From UBA8653 sp963978155 (GTDB taxonomy: Bacteria > Planctomycetota > Phycisphaerae > Phycisphaerales > SM1A02), in contig CAXBRK010000005.1 in NCBI GenBank assembly GCA_963978155.1, positions 1-44,106 of the forward strand: a DNA stretch of 44,106 bases, written 5' to 3'. Both the position numbers and the translations under genes were made by a program. Positions 34,038 to 41,597 of the stretch are shown piece by piece (the first letter of the stretch is position 1; the number at the start of each line of letters is the position of its first letter). The notes below the pieces were generated by a model. The model did not search any database, was not told where the DNA came from, and saw only the letters and a list, made by a program, of their open reading frames with translations.

Positions 34038-35050
34038 GGGTGTTGGGCTTTGAATCCAGTTGCGATGAAACCGCGGTTGCGGTGGTCGAAGATGGACACC
34101 GCGTCCTCGCTTCGGTGGTGCAATCCCAGGACGAGCTGCACGAAACCTACGGAGGTGTGGTTCCAGAAATCGCGGGACGGGCCCACGCCGAGCGCATCGG
34201 AACAATCACCGACCGGGCCTTGGCCGAAGCCAACACGTCCTTCGCAGAGATTGATGCAGTCGCCGTGGCCCATCGACCCGGTCTGATTGGCTCGGTGCTC
34301 GTTGGTGTGGCGGCGGCCAAGAGCGTGGCTTGGCGGCTCGGCGTTCCTTTGATCGGAGTGCACCACGTGGAAGCGCACTTGTGGTCAGGACTGCTGGAAG
34401 AATCTTCCCCGCCCTGGCCTGCATTGGGACTGGTCGTCAGCGGTGGGCATTCGAGTTTGTACCGGGTGGACGCGCCTTTTCGGTGCACGGTCTTGGGACG
34501 AACCATTGATGATGCCGTCGGCGAGGCCTACGACAAAGCCGCGGCGTTGTTGGGTCTGGGATGGCCGGGTGGGGTTCGGGTCGACCAGGCCGCCCAGCAC
34601 GGCAACGACGAGGCGTACCAGTTTCCCATGCCAAACCTCAAGGGTCGGCCCCTTGATTTTTCGTTCAGTGGTCTCAAAACAGCCGTGCGTTACGGGGTCT
34701 TGGGTCTGCCAGGAACCACCATCCGGGAGCCTGAGTCACTCTCTGAGCAAGAACGCGCAGATGCCGCGGCATCGTTTCAAAAAGCAGCGGTCCGAACCTT
34801 GATACGCGGACTCCGCCGAGCCCGGCAAGAACACCCTGACGTCCAGTCGTTGTTGATCGGGGGCGGCGTGAGCGCGAACTCCCGTCTTCGGAAAGAACTG
34901 GAATCCTTTGCAGAAAAAGAAGGATTGGTGCTCCGGATTCCCCCGATGCAGTGGTGTGTTGACAACGCCGCCATGGTGGCCGGTTTGGGATGGATCCGTC
35001 TGCAAGAAGAAGGACCAGCGTCGCTGTCGTTGGCCGCGAGCCCGAGGTAA
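34034..35050 (+). CDS. tsaD: tRNA N6-adenosine threonylcarbamoyltransferase TsaD
   Basis: 338 residues. MRVLGFESSCDETAVAVV opens the ASKHA fold; YGGVVPEIAGRAH and the metal-binding HHVEAHL (H111 and H115) are the family signature, and FSFSGLKTAV and GGGVSANSRLR follow. It attaches the threonylcarbamoyl group to A37 of ANN-decoding tRNAs, with TsaB, TsaC and TsaE encoded elsewhere. It overlaps the protease gene by four bases and is followed, after 3 bases, by the GGQ protein gene, so all three are co-transcribed. Confidence 0.97.
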   Translation: MRVLGFESSCDETAVAVVEDGHRVLASVVQSQDELHETYGGVVPEIAGRAHAERIGTITDRALAEANTSFAEIDAVAVAHRPGLIGSVLVGVAAAKSVAWRLGVPLIGVHHVEAHLWSGLLEESSPPWPALGLVVSGGHSSLYRVDAPFRCTVLGRTIDDAVGEAYDKAAALLGLGWPGGVRVDQAAQHGNDEAYQFPMPNLKGRPLDFSFSGLKTAVRYGVLGLPGTTIREPESLSEQERADAAASFQKAAVRTLIRGLRRARQEHPDVQSLLIGGGVSANSRLRKELESFAEKEGLVLRIPPMQWCVDNAAMVAGLGWIRLQEEGPASLSLAASPR

Positions 35051-35053
35051 CCC

Positions 35054-35584
35054 ATGAAAGAATTCCTTCTGGTTGACGCGCCCCACCCTTCCACCATTGA
35101 CGAGGAATTGTTGCTGCGTCATTGCAAACTGGAGTTTGGACGAGGCACCGGCCCGGGGGGACAACGGCGCAACAAAGTTGCCACCGCTTGCGAGATCGTG
35201 CACGAACCAACTGGAGTGATGGCCCACGCCGCCGAAATGCGCAAACAGGCCGACAACCGCCGGGTGGCGCTTCGTCGATTGCGGGATCGACTGGCCCGCG
35301 TGGTACGAACCTCCGTCCACCACGAACGCTATCGACCCAGTGCCCTCTGGGAAAAACGGCGTCAAGGACGCATGTTGCCGGTCAACCCCAAGCACTACGA
35401 ATATCCCGCCCTCTTGGCGGAAGCTCTGGATGTGATTGTGGCCAGACGCTGGGATGTCGCGGGTACGGCGGGAGTTCTGGGCATTTCCATGAGCCAGCTC
35501 GCCCGGTTGCTTCGACACGACAAAGCCGCATTCGATCTGGTCAACGAGGGTCGACAAAGTATGGGATTGCCCCGCCTGCGCTGA
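35054..35584 (+). CDS. Peptide-chain-release-factor-like protein with GGQ and C-terminal HTH-like segment
   Basis: 176 residues. Residues 17-75 are the RF-1 catalytic domain with GPGGQRRNKVAT; GGQ is at 35-37, so peptidyl-tRNA hydrolysis is possible. There is no codon-recognition domain. Unlike ArfB/YaeJ, which end in a basic tail that enters the mRNA channel, the C-terminal third (about 118-176) reads LLAEALDVIVARRWDVAGT followed by AGVLGISMSQLARLL, a helix-turn-helix shape. The start ATG is 3 bases after tsaD. It may rescue stalled ribosomes, but the added segment leaves its target open. Confidence 0.85.
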   Translation: MKEFLLVDAPHPSTIDEELLLRHCKLEFGRGTGPGGQRRNKVATACEIVHEPTGVMAHAAEMRKQADNRRVALRRLRDRLARVVRTSVHHERYRPSALWEKRRQGRMLPVNPKHYEYPALLAEALDVIVARRWDVAGTAGVLGISMSQLARLLRHDKAAFDLVNEGRQSMGLPRLR

Positions 35585-35609
35585 GGGGTTCGTCCCCTAT
35601 CCTTGTGGC

Positions 35610-36800
35610 ATGACCACGCACGCAGAACGCATCGCTCCCATCGTTCCTGATCTCATCGAGATCCGCCACGACATCCATCGGCATCCCGAGTTGGCGTACC
35701 ACGAGCACCGAACCGCCGAAGTCATCCGCAAGCACCTGACCGAACTTGGCATTGAGCATGTGGGCGACCTGGGCGGCGGCACGGGGACCTTGGGATACCT
35801 GCCCGGTAAAGGGGAGAAGGCCATTCTGCTGCGGGCCGACATCGACGCCCTGCCCATTCACGAAGAAACCGGACTCCCCTACGCCAGCACCATCGAAGGC
35901 AAAATGCACGCCTGCGGACACGATGGCCACGTCAGCATCTTGCTGGGGGCCGCTCGCATTTTGAAAGAGATGTCAGACGAAGGCGAATTGCCCAACCCCG
36001 TTCTTTTCTGCTTCCAGCCGGCGGAAGAAGGTGGTGGTGGCGGACTCAAAATGGTGGAAGACGGCGTCCTCGATGGCACCGTGATTGGCCCCCCGGCCGC
36101 CCGCGCCTTTGGTTTACACGGCTGGCCGAAGATGCCCTTGGGTCAGGCGGGTTCCATCCCTGGCCCCATGCTGGCCGCCGCCGATCGGTTTGAACTCTTG
36201 GTCGAAGGGACCGGAGGACACGCCGCCGCGCCGCAGTACGCCCGCGACCCGGTGCTGTGCGCGGCTCACATTGTCACCGCGTTGCAAGCGCTGGTCAGTC
36301 GCGAGTCGGATCCTCTGGATGCGGTCGTGCTCACGGTGGCCGCCATTCACGCCGGCGATGCCTTCAACGTCATTCCCCGCACGGCCACCATGGGCGGAAC
36401 CGTCCGAACCCTCCTGCCGGAAAGCCGATCCCGCATGCGCGATCGCATCGCCTCAATGGCTGGTGCGGTCGCCGAAGGGTTTGGTTGCGCGACGACCCTC
36501 CGTTGGTTCCCGGGATATCCCGTGACCAACAACGTGCCCGAATTGGTGGACTTGGTGCACGCCAAAATCGCTGAATCCAAAGGCGAAGACGCCGTTTGCC
36601 CCATGGAAGCCCCGGTCATGGGCGCCGAGGACTTCTCGTATTACGGAGAGAAAGTTCCGGCCTGCTTCTTCGCTCTGGGGCTCTGCCCCGAGGGCATGGA
36701 CATGCCAAACGTCCACGAGTCCACCTTCGACTTCAACGATCAAGCCATCCCCCTTGGGGTGGAGACCATGGTTCGTCTCGCACTGGAACCACTGGCATGA
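35610..36800 (+). CDS. M20D-family amidohydrolase (peptidase)
   Basis: 396 residues. Metal-binding motifs are in place: DIHRHPELAYHE near the start, CGHDGHVSILLGAARIL, FQPAEEGGGG and the C-terminal FSYYGEKVP. This is the M20D group (hippurate hydrolase, indole-acetyl-amino acid hydrolase, N-acyl-amino acid amidohydrolase). The natural substrate cannot be told. The stop overlaps the next start (ATGA, 36797-36800), so the flavin reductase gene is translationally coupled. Confidence 0.93.
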   Translation: MTTHAERIAPIVPDLIEIRHDIHRHPELAYHEHRTAEVIRKHLTELGIEHVGDLGGGTGTLGYLPGKGEKAILLRADIDALPIHEETGLPYASTIEGKMHACGHDGHVSILLGAARILKEMSDEGELPNPVLFCFQPAEEGGGGGLKMVEDGVLDGTVIGPPAARAFGLHGWPKMPLGQAGSIPGPMLAAADRFELLVEGTGGHAAAPQYARDPVLCAAHIVTALQALVSRESDPLDAVVLTVAAIHAGDAFNVIPRTATMGGTVRTLLPESRSRMRDRIASMAGAVAEGFGCATTLRWFPGYPVTNNVPELVDLVHAKIAESKGEDAVCPMEAPVMGAEDFSYYGEKVPACFFALGLCPEGMDMPNVHESTFDFNDQAIPLGVETMVRLALEPLA

Positions 36801-37444
36801 CCGTGGTCGATCCCGCCGATCTTTCCCCTCGGGATCGTTACGGACTGATGATCAACACGGTGGTCCCGCGTCCTATTGCGGTGGTGGGAACGGTTTCCCA
36901 GACCGGACAACTGAACCTCGCGCCGTTCTCTTGTTTCAACGCCGTCACCAGCACCCCTTTCACGGTGATGATCGGCCCGGCCCAACGTCCCGATGGGACC
37001 GACAAGGACACCTTGGCCAATTGCCGACCTCCGGAAGATGGCGGCACTGGTTGCTTCACCATCAACGCTGCGACCGAAGCCAACGCCGACGCGGTTTTTG
37101 CCACCGCCGCCGACTTGCCTCCCGAAGCAAGTGAATTCGACCACGCCGGGCTGAGCTCCGTAGCGGCCGAGCTCATCGCCGCTCCCCGTTTGGCCGGGGC
37201 GGCGTGGAGTTTGGAATGTGAAACCGCCGAAGTGATCGACCGGTTGCCCAAACGGGTGGCCCATCTCTGGGATGGGCCGTTCACGGGATCCTTGGTCTTC
37301 GGCCTGGTGCGGCGCATCCACCTTCGCGATGACATTCTGGATGACAACGGCCGCCCGGATCCGAACCGATTGGCCGCCGTCGGTCGCATGGGCGGGCCGG
37401 AGTGGGTCCGAACCCAGGATCGGTTTGTCCCCAAGGCCCGATAA
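36797..37444 (+). CDS. Flavin reductase-like FMN-binding split-barrel protein
   Basis: 215 residues from ATG 36797 that overlaps the M20 stop. NTVVPRPIAVVGTVSQTG and LAPFSCFNAVTSTPFTVMIG are the FMN-binding split-barrel motif of the flavin reductase family; the HL.DG.FTGSLVFG part in the second half fits too. It reduces FMN with NAD(P)H or uses bound FMN for other chemistry. It is the last gene of the plus-strand run and is followed by the ribosomal-protein promoter at 37470. Confidence 0.88.
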   Translation: MTVVDPADLSPRDRYGLMINTVVPRPIAVVGTVSQTGQLNLAPFSCFNAVTSTPFTVMIGPAQRPDGTDKDTLANCRPPEDGGTGCFTINAATEANADAVFATAADLPPEASEFDHAGLSSVAAELIAAPRLAGAAWSLECETAEVIDRLPKRVAHLWDGPFTGSLVFGLVRRIHLRDDILDDNGRPDPNRLAAVGRMGGPEWVRTQDRFVPKAR

Positions 37445-37469
37445 CCGCCCCAAACTTCCCGCCAGACCG

Positions 37470-37497
37470 TTGCGATTGGCTTGGGGATCGCTACACT
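37470..37497 (+). promoter_or_regulatory. Promoter of the rplKAJL operon
   Basis: TTGCGA (37470-37475), a 16-base spacer and TACACT (37492-37497) form a good sigma-70 promoter. A leader of about 110 bases follows up to the GTG of rplK. Confidence 0.6.
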
Positions 37498-37560
37498 GGG
37501 CGATTCGACAACTTCCGTTGCCCCATGGGGCAGCATCCCCGAACGAACCGCTCGAATGCC

Positions 37561-37581
37561 CTGGACCACGCCACGGTCCAG
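37561..37581 (+). promoter_or_regulatory. Leader hairpin before rplK
   Basis: CTGGACC (37561-37567) pairs perfectly with GGTCCAG (37575-37581), seven pairs and a 7-base loop, 31 bases before the rplK start. In other bacteria L1 binds a leader hairpin here and represses the operon; whether this one is such a site is inferred. Confidence 0.4.
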
Positions 37582-37612
37582 AACTTGGCACCGGGTGGGA
37601 GGAGAAACACCT

Positions 37613-38041
37613 GTGGCCAAGAAGATCACTACTCAATTCAAACTGATGGCTCCCGGTGGGCAAGCGACACCTGCTCCGCCTCTGGGTCCGGTTCTGGGTG
37701 CCAATGGCGTGAACCCAGGACAATTCATCACCCAATTCAACGACGCCACCCGCGAACTCAACGGCAAACTTGTCGGCTGTGTCGTGACGGTGTTCGAAGA
37801 CCGCTCGTTCGAGCTTGAAATCAAGAGCTCGCCCGCTTCGACTTTGATCATGGAAAAAGCCAAGGTCAAGAAAGGCGCTTCCGAGATTGGTTCCGAAATC
37901 GTGGGCACCATCAGCTTTGACGACTGCCGCGACATTGCTCGCGAAAAGTTCGCTGACATGAACGCGTTCGAAGTGGACGCCGCGGCCCGCACCATTGCCG
38001 GCACGGCTCGTTCCATGGGTGTCGCGGTGGAGGGACTCTGA
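37613..38041 (+). CDS. rplK: 50S ribosomal protein L11
   Basis: 142 residues from GTG 37613; GGGAGGAG lies 8 to 15 bases before it. FKLMAPGGQATPAPPLGPVLG and GVNPGQFITQFN are the conserved L11 start, followed by the C-terminal RNA-binding domain. L11 binds the GTPase-associated region of 23S rRNA. One base separates its stop from the rplA ATG. The upstream neighbour is a flavin reductase gene, not secE/nusG. Confidence 0.98.
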   Translation: MAKKITTQFKLMAPGGQATPAPPLGPVLGANGVNPGQFITQFNDATRELNGKLVGCVVTVFEDRSFELEIKSSPASTLIMEKAKVKKGASEIGSEIVGTISFDDCRDIAREKFADMNAFEVDAAARTIAGTARSMGVAVEGL

Positions 38042-38042
38042 G

Positions 38043-38729
38043 ATGCCAAAAATCAGCAAACGAACCCAAGCCAACCGTGAGATCTACGAAGCCCTCAAGG
38101 CCAAGACCCACGCCCCCGCCGAAGCCATTGCCGCTCTGCGTGGCTACAAGCAACCCAAGTTCGACCAGTCGGTCGAAGTGGTGTGCTCGCTCGGCATTGA
38201 CCCCAAGCAAGCCGACCAACAAGTTCGTGGTTCGGTCTCGATGCCCAAAGGCACCGGCAAGACCGCCCGCGTGATTTGCTTCTGCGGCGATGACAAAGTG
38301 GCCGCGGCCAAGGAAGCCGGTGCACTCGAAGCCGGTGGTGCCGAGCTCGTGGAAAAGGTCAATGGTGGCTGGATGGACTTTGATGTGGCCATCGCCTCAC
38401 CCGACCAAATGCGAGTGGTCTCCCCACTCGGTCGTGTGCTTGGCCCCAAAGGCTTGATGCCTTCTCCCAAAGCCGGCACCGTGACCCCCGACGTGGTCAC
38501 TGCGGTGCAAGAGTTCTCGGCCGGTAAGGTCGAGTATCGCAACGACGATGGGGGCAATGTGGCCTGCATCATCGGCAAGTTGAGCTTCTCCGACGAAGAC
38601 CTCGTTGAGAACCTCGAGTTCTTCCTCAAGATGATGGAAAAAGCTCGTCCCGCCGCTTTGAAGGGCGCGTATTTCCGTCGCGTGGTCATCAGTGCCACCA
38701 TGACCCCCGGAGTCCAAGTCGCGGTCTGA
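38043..38729 (+). CDS. rplA: 50S ribosomal protein L1
   Basis: 228 residues from ATG 38043, which is one base after the L11 stop; longer starts lie inside rplK. The L1 signature (LGRVLGPKGLMPSPKAGTV) is at residues about 130-155. L1 forms the stalk next to the E site and in many bacteria represses its own operon by binding the leader. Confidence 0.98.
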   Translation: MPKISKRTQANREIYEALKAKTHAPAEAIAALRGYKQPKFDQSVEVVCSLGIDPKQADQQVRGSVSMPKGTGKTARVICFCGDDKVAAAKEAGALEAGGAELVEKVNGGWMDFDVAIASPDQMRVVSPLGRVLGPKGLMPSPKAGTVTPDVVTAVQEFSAGKVEYRNDDGGNVACIIGKLSFSDEDLVENLEFFLKMMEKARPAALKGAYFRRVVISATMTPGVQVAV

Positions 38730-38745
38730 CCGCGGGAGCACAATC

Positions 38746-39294
38746 ATGAGCAAACCAATCAAGCAAATGATGATGGACGACTATGCCGCTCGCTTTGGCG
38801 ATCTGGACGGTGTGGTCCTCGTGGACATCCGCGGCATCGAAGCCAACGACAACAACGCCATCCGTTCTGAACTCGCCGAAGCTGGGATCCGCATCAGCGT
38901 GGTCCGCAACACGCTGGTCAAAGGCAGCTTTGATGCCGACCACAGCCTGGGTGCGATCAGCGACCTGATGACGGGGCCATCGGCCTTTGTCTACGGCGGC
39001 GACTCCGTCGTGAACGCCGCCCGCGCGGTGATGAAAGCTGTCAAGCAGCACCCCGACATCTCCCTCAAGGGCGCCGTGCTCGACGGCAACCTGTTTGAAG
39101 GCGAAGCCGGCGTCAAGCGTTTGTCCGATTTCCCCACCAAGGAAGAGGCCCAAGCCAAAGTGGTCCAACTCGTTCTCGCCCCCGGGGCCAACGTGTTGGG
39201 TGCCGCCAAGGGTGCCGGTGGCCGCGTCCTCGGTGTCATCAAAACCATTCAGGAGAAGCTCGAAAACGGCGAGACCATCGCCAAGATCGGCTGA
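38746..39294 (+). CDS. rplJ: 50S ribosomal protein L10
   Basis: 182 residues from ATG 38746, preceded by GGGAG. The L10 family is recognised by VVLVDIRGIEANDNNAIRSEL and VVRNTLVKGSF; the C-terminal helix that binds L7/L12 dimers is present. It anchors the L12 stalk on the ribosome. A 105-base gap with hairpins lies before rplL, longer than the other gaps in this operon. Confidence 0.96.
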   Translation: MSKPIKQMMMDDYAARFGDLDGVVLVDIRGIEANDNNAIRSELAEAGIRISVVRNTLVKGSFDADHSLGAISDLMTGPSAFVYGGDSVVNAARAVMKAVKQHPDISLKGAVLDGNLFEGEAGVKRLSDFPTKEEAQAKVVQLVLAPGANVLGAAKGAGGRVLGVIKTIQEKLENGETIAKIG

Positions 39295-39337
39295 TCCACC
39301 AAGACGACTTCCCGTCCCGACTGGCCCTCGGGTTAAA

Positions 39338-39353
39338 AGCCGCGCGTGCGGCT
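39338..39353 (+). promoter_or_regulatory. Hairpin in the rplJ-rplL gap
   Basis: AGCCGC-GCGT-GCGGCT is a perfect 6-base-pair hairpin with no T run, midway in the 105-base gap between rplJ and rplL. A weaker one (CCCGA/TCGGG) is at 39316-39332. They may slow polymerase or stabilise the rplL mRNA, giving the extra L12 copies needed. That role is inferred. Confidence 0.4.
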
Positions 39354-39399
39354 CCTCTCGGGCGGAATCGACCCCAAGTGCTCAAAGGAGCAAATCACT

Positions 39400-39825
39400 A
39401 TGTCTGAAGAAGCAACCACTGAAGCCGAAGCCAAGACCTTCGACGCAAAAATCACCGAACTCGGTGACTCGATCGCCTCCCTCACCTTGAAGGAAGCCGT
39501 TGACCTCGCCGACTACATGAAGGATGCCTACGGCATCGAGCCTGCTGCTGGCGGCGCGGTCATGATGGCCGGTCCTGGTGGTGGTGACGAAGGCGGCGGC
39601 GGTGCTGAAGAGCAAACCGAATTCGACGTCATTCTCGCCGCTGCTGGTGGCAACAAGATTGCCGTCATCAAGGCTGTCCGCGGCGCAACCGGTCTCGGTC
39701 TCAAGGAAGCCAAGGAACTCGTCGATGGCGCTCCCAAGCCCATCAAAGAGAAGGTCTCCAAGGACGAAGCCGACAAGCTCGCCGAAGAGCTCAAGGAAGC
39801 TGGCGCCGAGGTCGAGGTCAAGTAA
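39400..39825 (+). CDS. rplL: 50S ribosomal protein L7/L12
   Basis: 141 residues from ATG 39400 with AAAGGAG upstream. The N-terminal dimerisation part leads to a Gly/Ala-rich hinge with a run of Gly (PGGGDEGGGGAEE), and the C-terminal domain carries the EFDVIL, KIAVIKAVR and TGLGLKEAKELV signature. It recruits translation factors. The N-terminus has an extra acidic stretch before the first helix (MSEEATTEAEAK), longer than in many bacteria. Confidence 0.98.
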   Translation: MSEEATTEAEAKTFDAKITELGDSIASLTLKEAVDLADYMKDAYGIEPAAGGAVMMAGPGGGDEGGGGAEEQTEFDVILAAAGGNKIAVIKAVRGATGLGLKEAKELVDGAPKPIKEKVSKDEADKLAEELKEAGAEVEVK

Positions 39826-39868
39826 GACCTTTCCTCATTCAGCCTCCAATTCCAATATTGGAACTGCA

Positions 39869-39900
39869 CCAACCCGCGTCTTCGACGCGGGTTGGTTTGT
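39869..39900 (+). terminator. Terminator of the rplKAJL operon
   Basis: CCAACCCGCGTC (39869-39880) pairs perfectly with GACGCGGGTTGG (39884-39895) around a tight TTC loop, followed by TTTGTTATT. It is the strongest terminator in the window and shows that no rpoB follows in the transcript. A 14-base palindrome lies just before it (39850-39863). Confidence 0.9.
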
Positions 39901-39921
39901 TATTGGGCATGCCTTCTTGGT

Positions 39922-41487
39922 TCAGCTCCAGGCCGCGAGGAGTGCAACCAGATCTTGGAAGTCCACCGCCCCATCGCCATTGACATCAGACGGTCCCCCC
40001 GCACCGCCGAAGTCCCCCAGCAGCAGCAACAGGTCTTGGAAATCCACCGCCCCATCTTGATTGATGTCGGCCGGATCGAAGTTTGGGGTGGAGTCAGGAT
40101 GCACCCAAGCCACCGCAAAAGGCCACGCCGCGGGCTCGGTGGAAGCGGTATCGAGACGGGACATCTGGACCCAATAGGTCCCCGCAGCCAAATCTTCGAG
40201 ATACAGATGCTCCACATTGTCGATGGGGGCATCGCTGGCCACGTTGCCTGCGCTGTAGAACGCCGCACCCGCTTCACCTCGCATCGGCGTCAACGAGCCG
40301 TCGATGTCTCGGTACATGGTGAGCGAAAGGTTGGGCACCAAGACCTGTGAGAATCCAAAGCGCACATCACGATTCCAAGTGGTGAGGAACGAGAACGTGT
40401 CTGCGGTCTCCGCCAGATCAAAGCGGAACCATCGAGACTGGCCAAAAGTCAGTGGAACGGAACCCCATCCACTCGCCGGGGCCGCTGGTCCAAATGGCGC
40501 GATCTCGCCATCAAACCGACCGCCGGTCATCACCAGATGGGCCCGGTCGATATTGCACGTTCCGGTGCCTACCACCGGATCCAGTGGTTTGCTGCTGAAG
40601 CCACGGTCAGGACCACTGGCAACTGGCGCGTTGCTCCAGTCCACCCCGGCCAACCGGGTGTGGCTCGCAGACGCCCCAAGAATTGCCTTGAGGACTTCCG
40701 GCGATTTGGCGTCGGGGTCTGCGGCGAGCACCGGATCGGTGTCCACCGTTTCGAGGAGCACGGCCACGGAAGCGGTCACCATTGGCACTGACCAAGAAAC
40801 CAGACTTCCAGGAGCAACCATGAATGGCTTCTGCCGACCCGCCCCATCAGAGGCCGAAGTGGTTTCACCTGACACATGCGATTCGTCACGGGTGCCCACG
40901 GCGATGCTGTTCCAGCCCGCCCACATCAATGTGTCCGACAGACTGCCGCCTCCGTTGGGCATGCCCACAATCGAGAGGACACCATCCCGAACAATCTGAT
41001 AGTCCTGCCGACGAAGGGTTTCACGGTCAAGGGTGACGTTGCCGAAGCTGCCCAGCCAAGATTGGTTGATCACCTGACAGCCAGGGTTGGCCAATGGAGC
41101 GCCACTGCTCACCCGCAGGAACCCCCCTTGCACGTAGTCGATGGCGTTCCAGACTTTGGTCTCGGGAATCCCGGGCGCGATCGACCAGTCCGAACCATAG
41201 TTGTACTTCCCCACCGTATTGGCGTGGCTTAAGGTCGTCCCCGCGCCACTCATGGGGGTGATGATCAGGTTGTCAAACTGGACTTCGTTGGGGTTGGGCA
41301 AATACTGCTGGCCAGTGCCTGCTTCCACCTGGCCAATGACCACCCCAGCGCCAGTTGGCGTTGCGGCGCCGAGTCGGTCTTGGAGGTCCCAATAGCCCAA
41401 AAAGTTCCAAGAGGGATGATCAGCGAAGGCTGGAATCGCCAAGGCAAGAGGGATCAACACACGGTTGGCATTCGTCAGGGCTTGCAT
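39922..41487 (-). CDS. Subtilase-like exported protein with paired dockerin-like repeats
   Basis: 521 residues from ATG 41487, followed by a signal peptide (1-22, ending PAFA); the frame extends to 41625 but that is inside the DUF1573 gene. Residues 45-290 have the S8 (subtilisin) layout: VVIGQVEAG, where the catalytic Asp is replaced by Glu (E55), SHANTVG with His 88, the oxyanion Asn region at about 178 and SLVSWSVPMVTAS with Ser 231. So the triad would be Glu-His-Ser. The C-terminal domain (about 300-465) is beta-rich, like a pre-peptidase C-terminal domain. Two EF-hand repeats (DINQDGAVDFQDLLLLLG and DVNGDGAVDFQDLVALLAAW) end the protein. It is downstream of the DUF1573 gene on the same strand. 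Confidence 0.8.
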   Translation of the reverse strand: MQALTNANRVLIPLALAIPAFADHPSWNFLGYWDLQDRLGAATPTGAGVVIGQVEAGTGQQYLPNPNEVQFDNLIITPMSGAGTTLSHANTVGKYNYGSDWSIAPGIPETKVWNAIDYVQGGFLRVSSGAPLANPGCQVINQSWLGSFGNVTLDRETLRRQDYQIVRDGVLSIVGMPNGGGSLSDTLMWAGWNSIAVGTRDESHVSGETTSASDGAGRQKPFMVAPGSLVSWSVPMVTASVAVLLETVDTDPVLAADPDAKSPEVLKAILGASASHTRLAGVDWSNAPVASGPDRGFSSKPLDPVVGTGTCNIDRAHLVMTGGRFDGEIAPFGPAAPASGWGSVPLTFGQSRWFRFDLAETADTFSFLTTWNRDVRFGFSQVLVPNLSLTMYRDIDGSLTPMRGEAGAAFYSAGNVASDAPIDNVEHLYLEDLAAGTYWVQMSRLDTASTEPAAWPFAVAWVHPDSTPNFDPADINQDGAVDFQDLLLLLGDFGGAGGPSDVNGDGAVDFQDLVALLAAWS

Positions 41488-41597
41488 CTTGAAAAGATAA
41501 AGCCATCCGTGGTGGAGGCAAAAAATATTATGGGGCTTCACCGGCAGTTGGGCCCGCAGAAAGCGCACAGGCCCTCTGATGGGATGGAGCGAAGAAC

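Noticed and set aside
36740..38074. A 444-codon minus-strand frame across the flavin reductase and rplK genes
   Set aside because: Both plus-strand genes have full family signatures and a promoter; the antisense frame has none.
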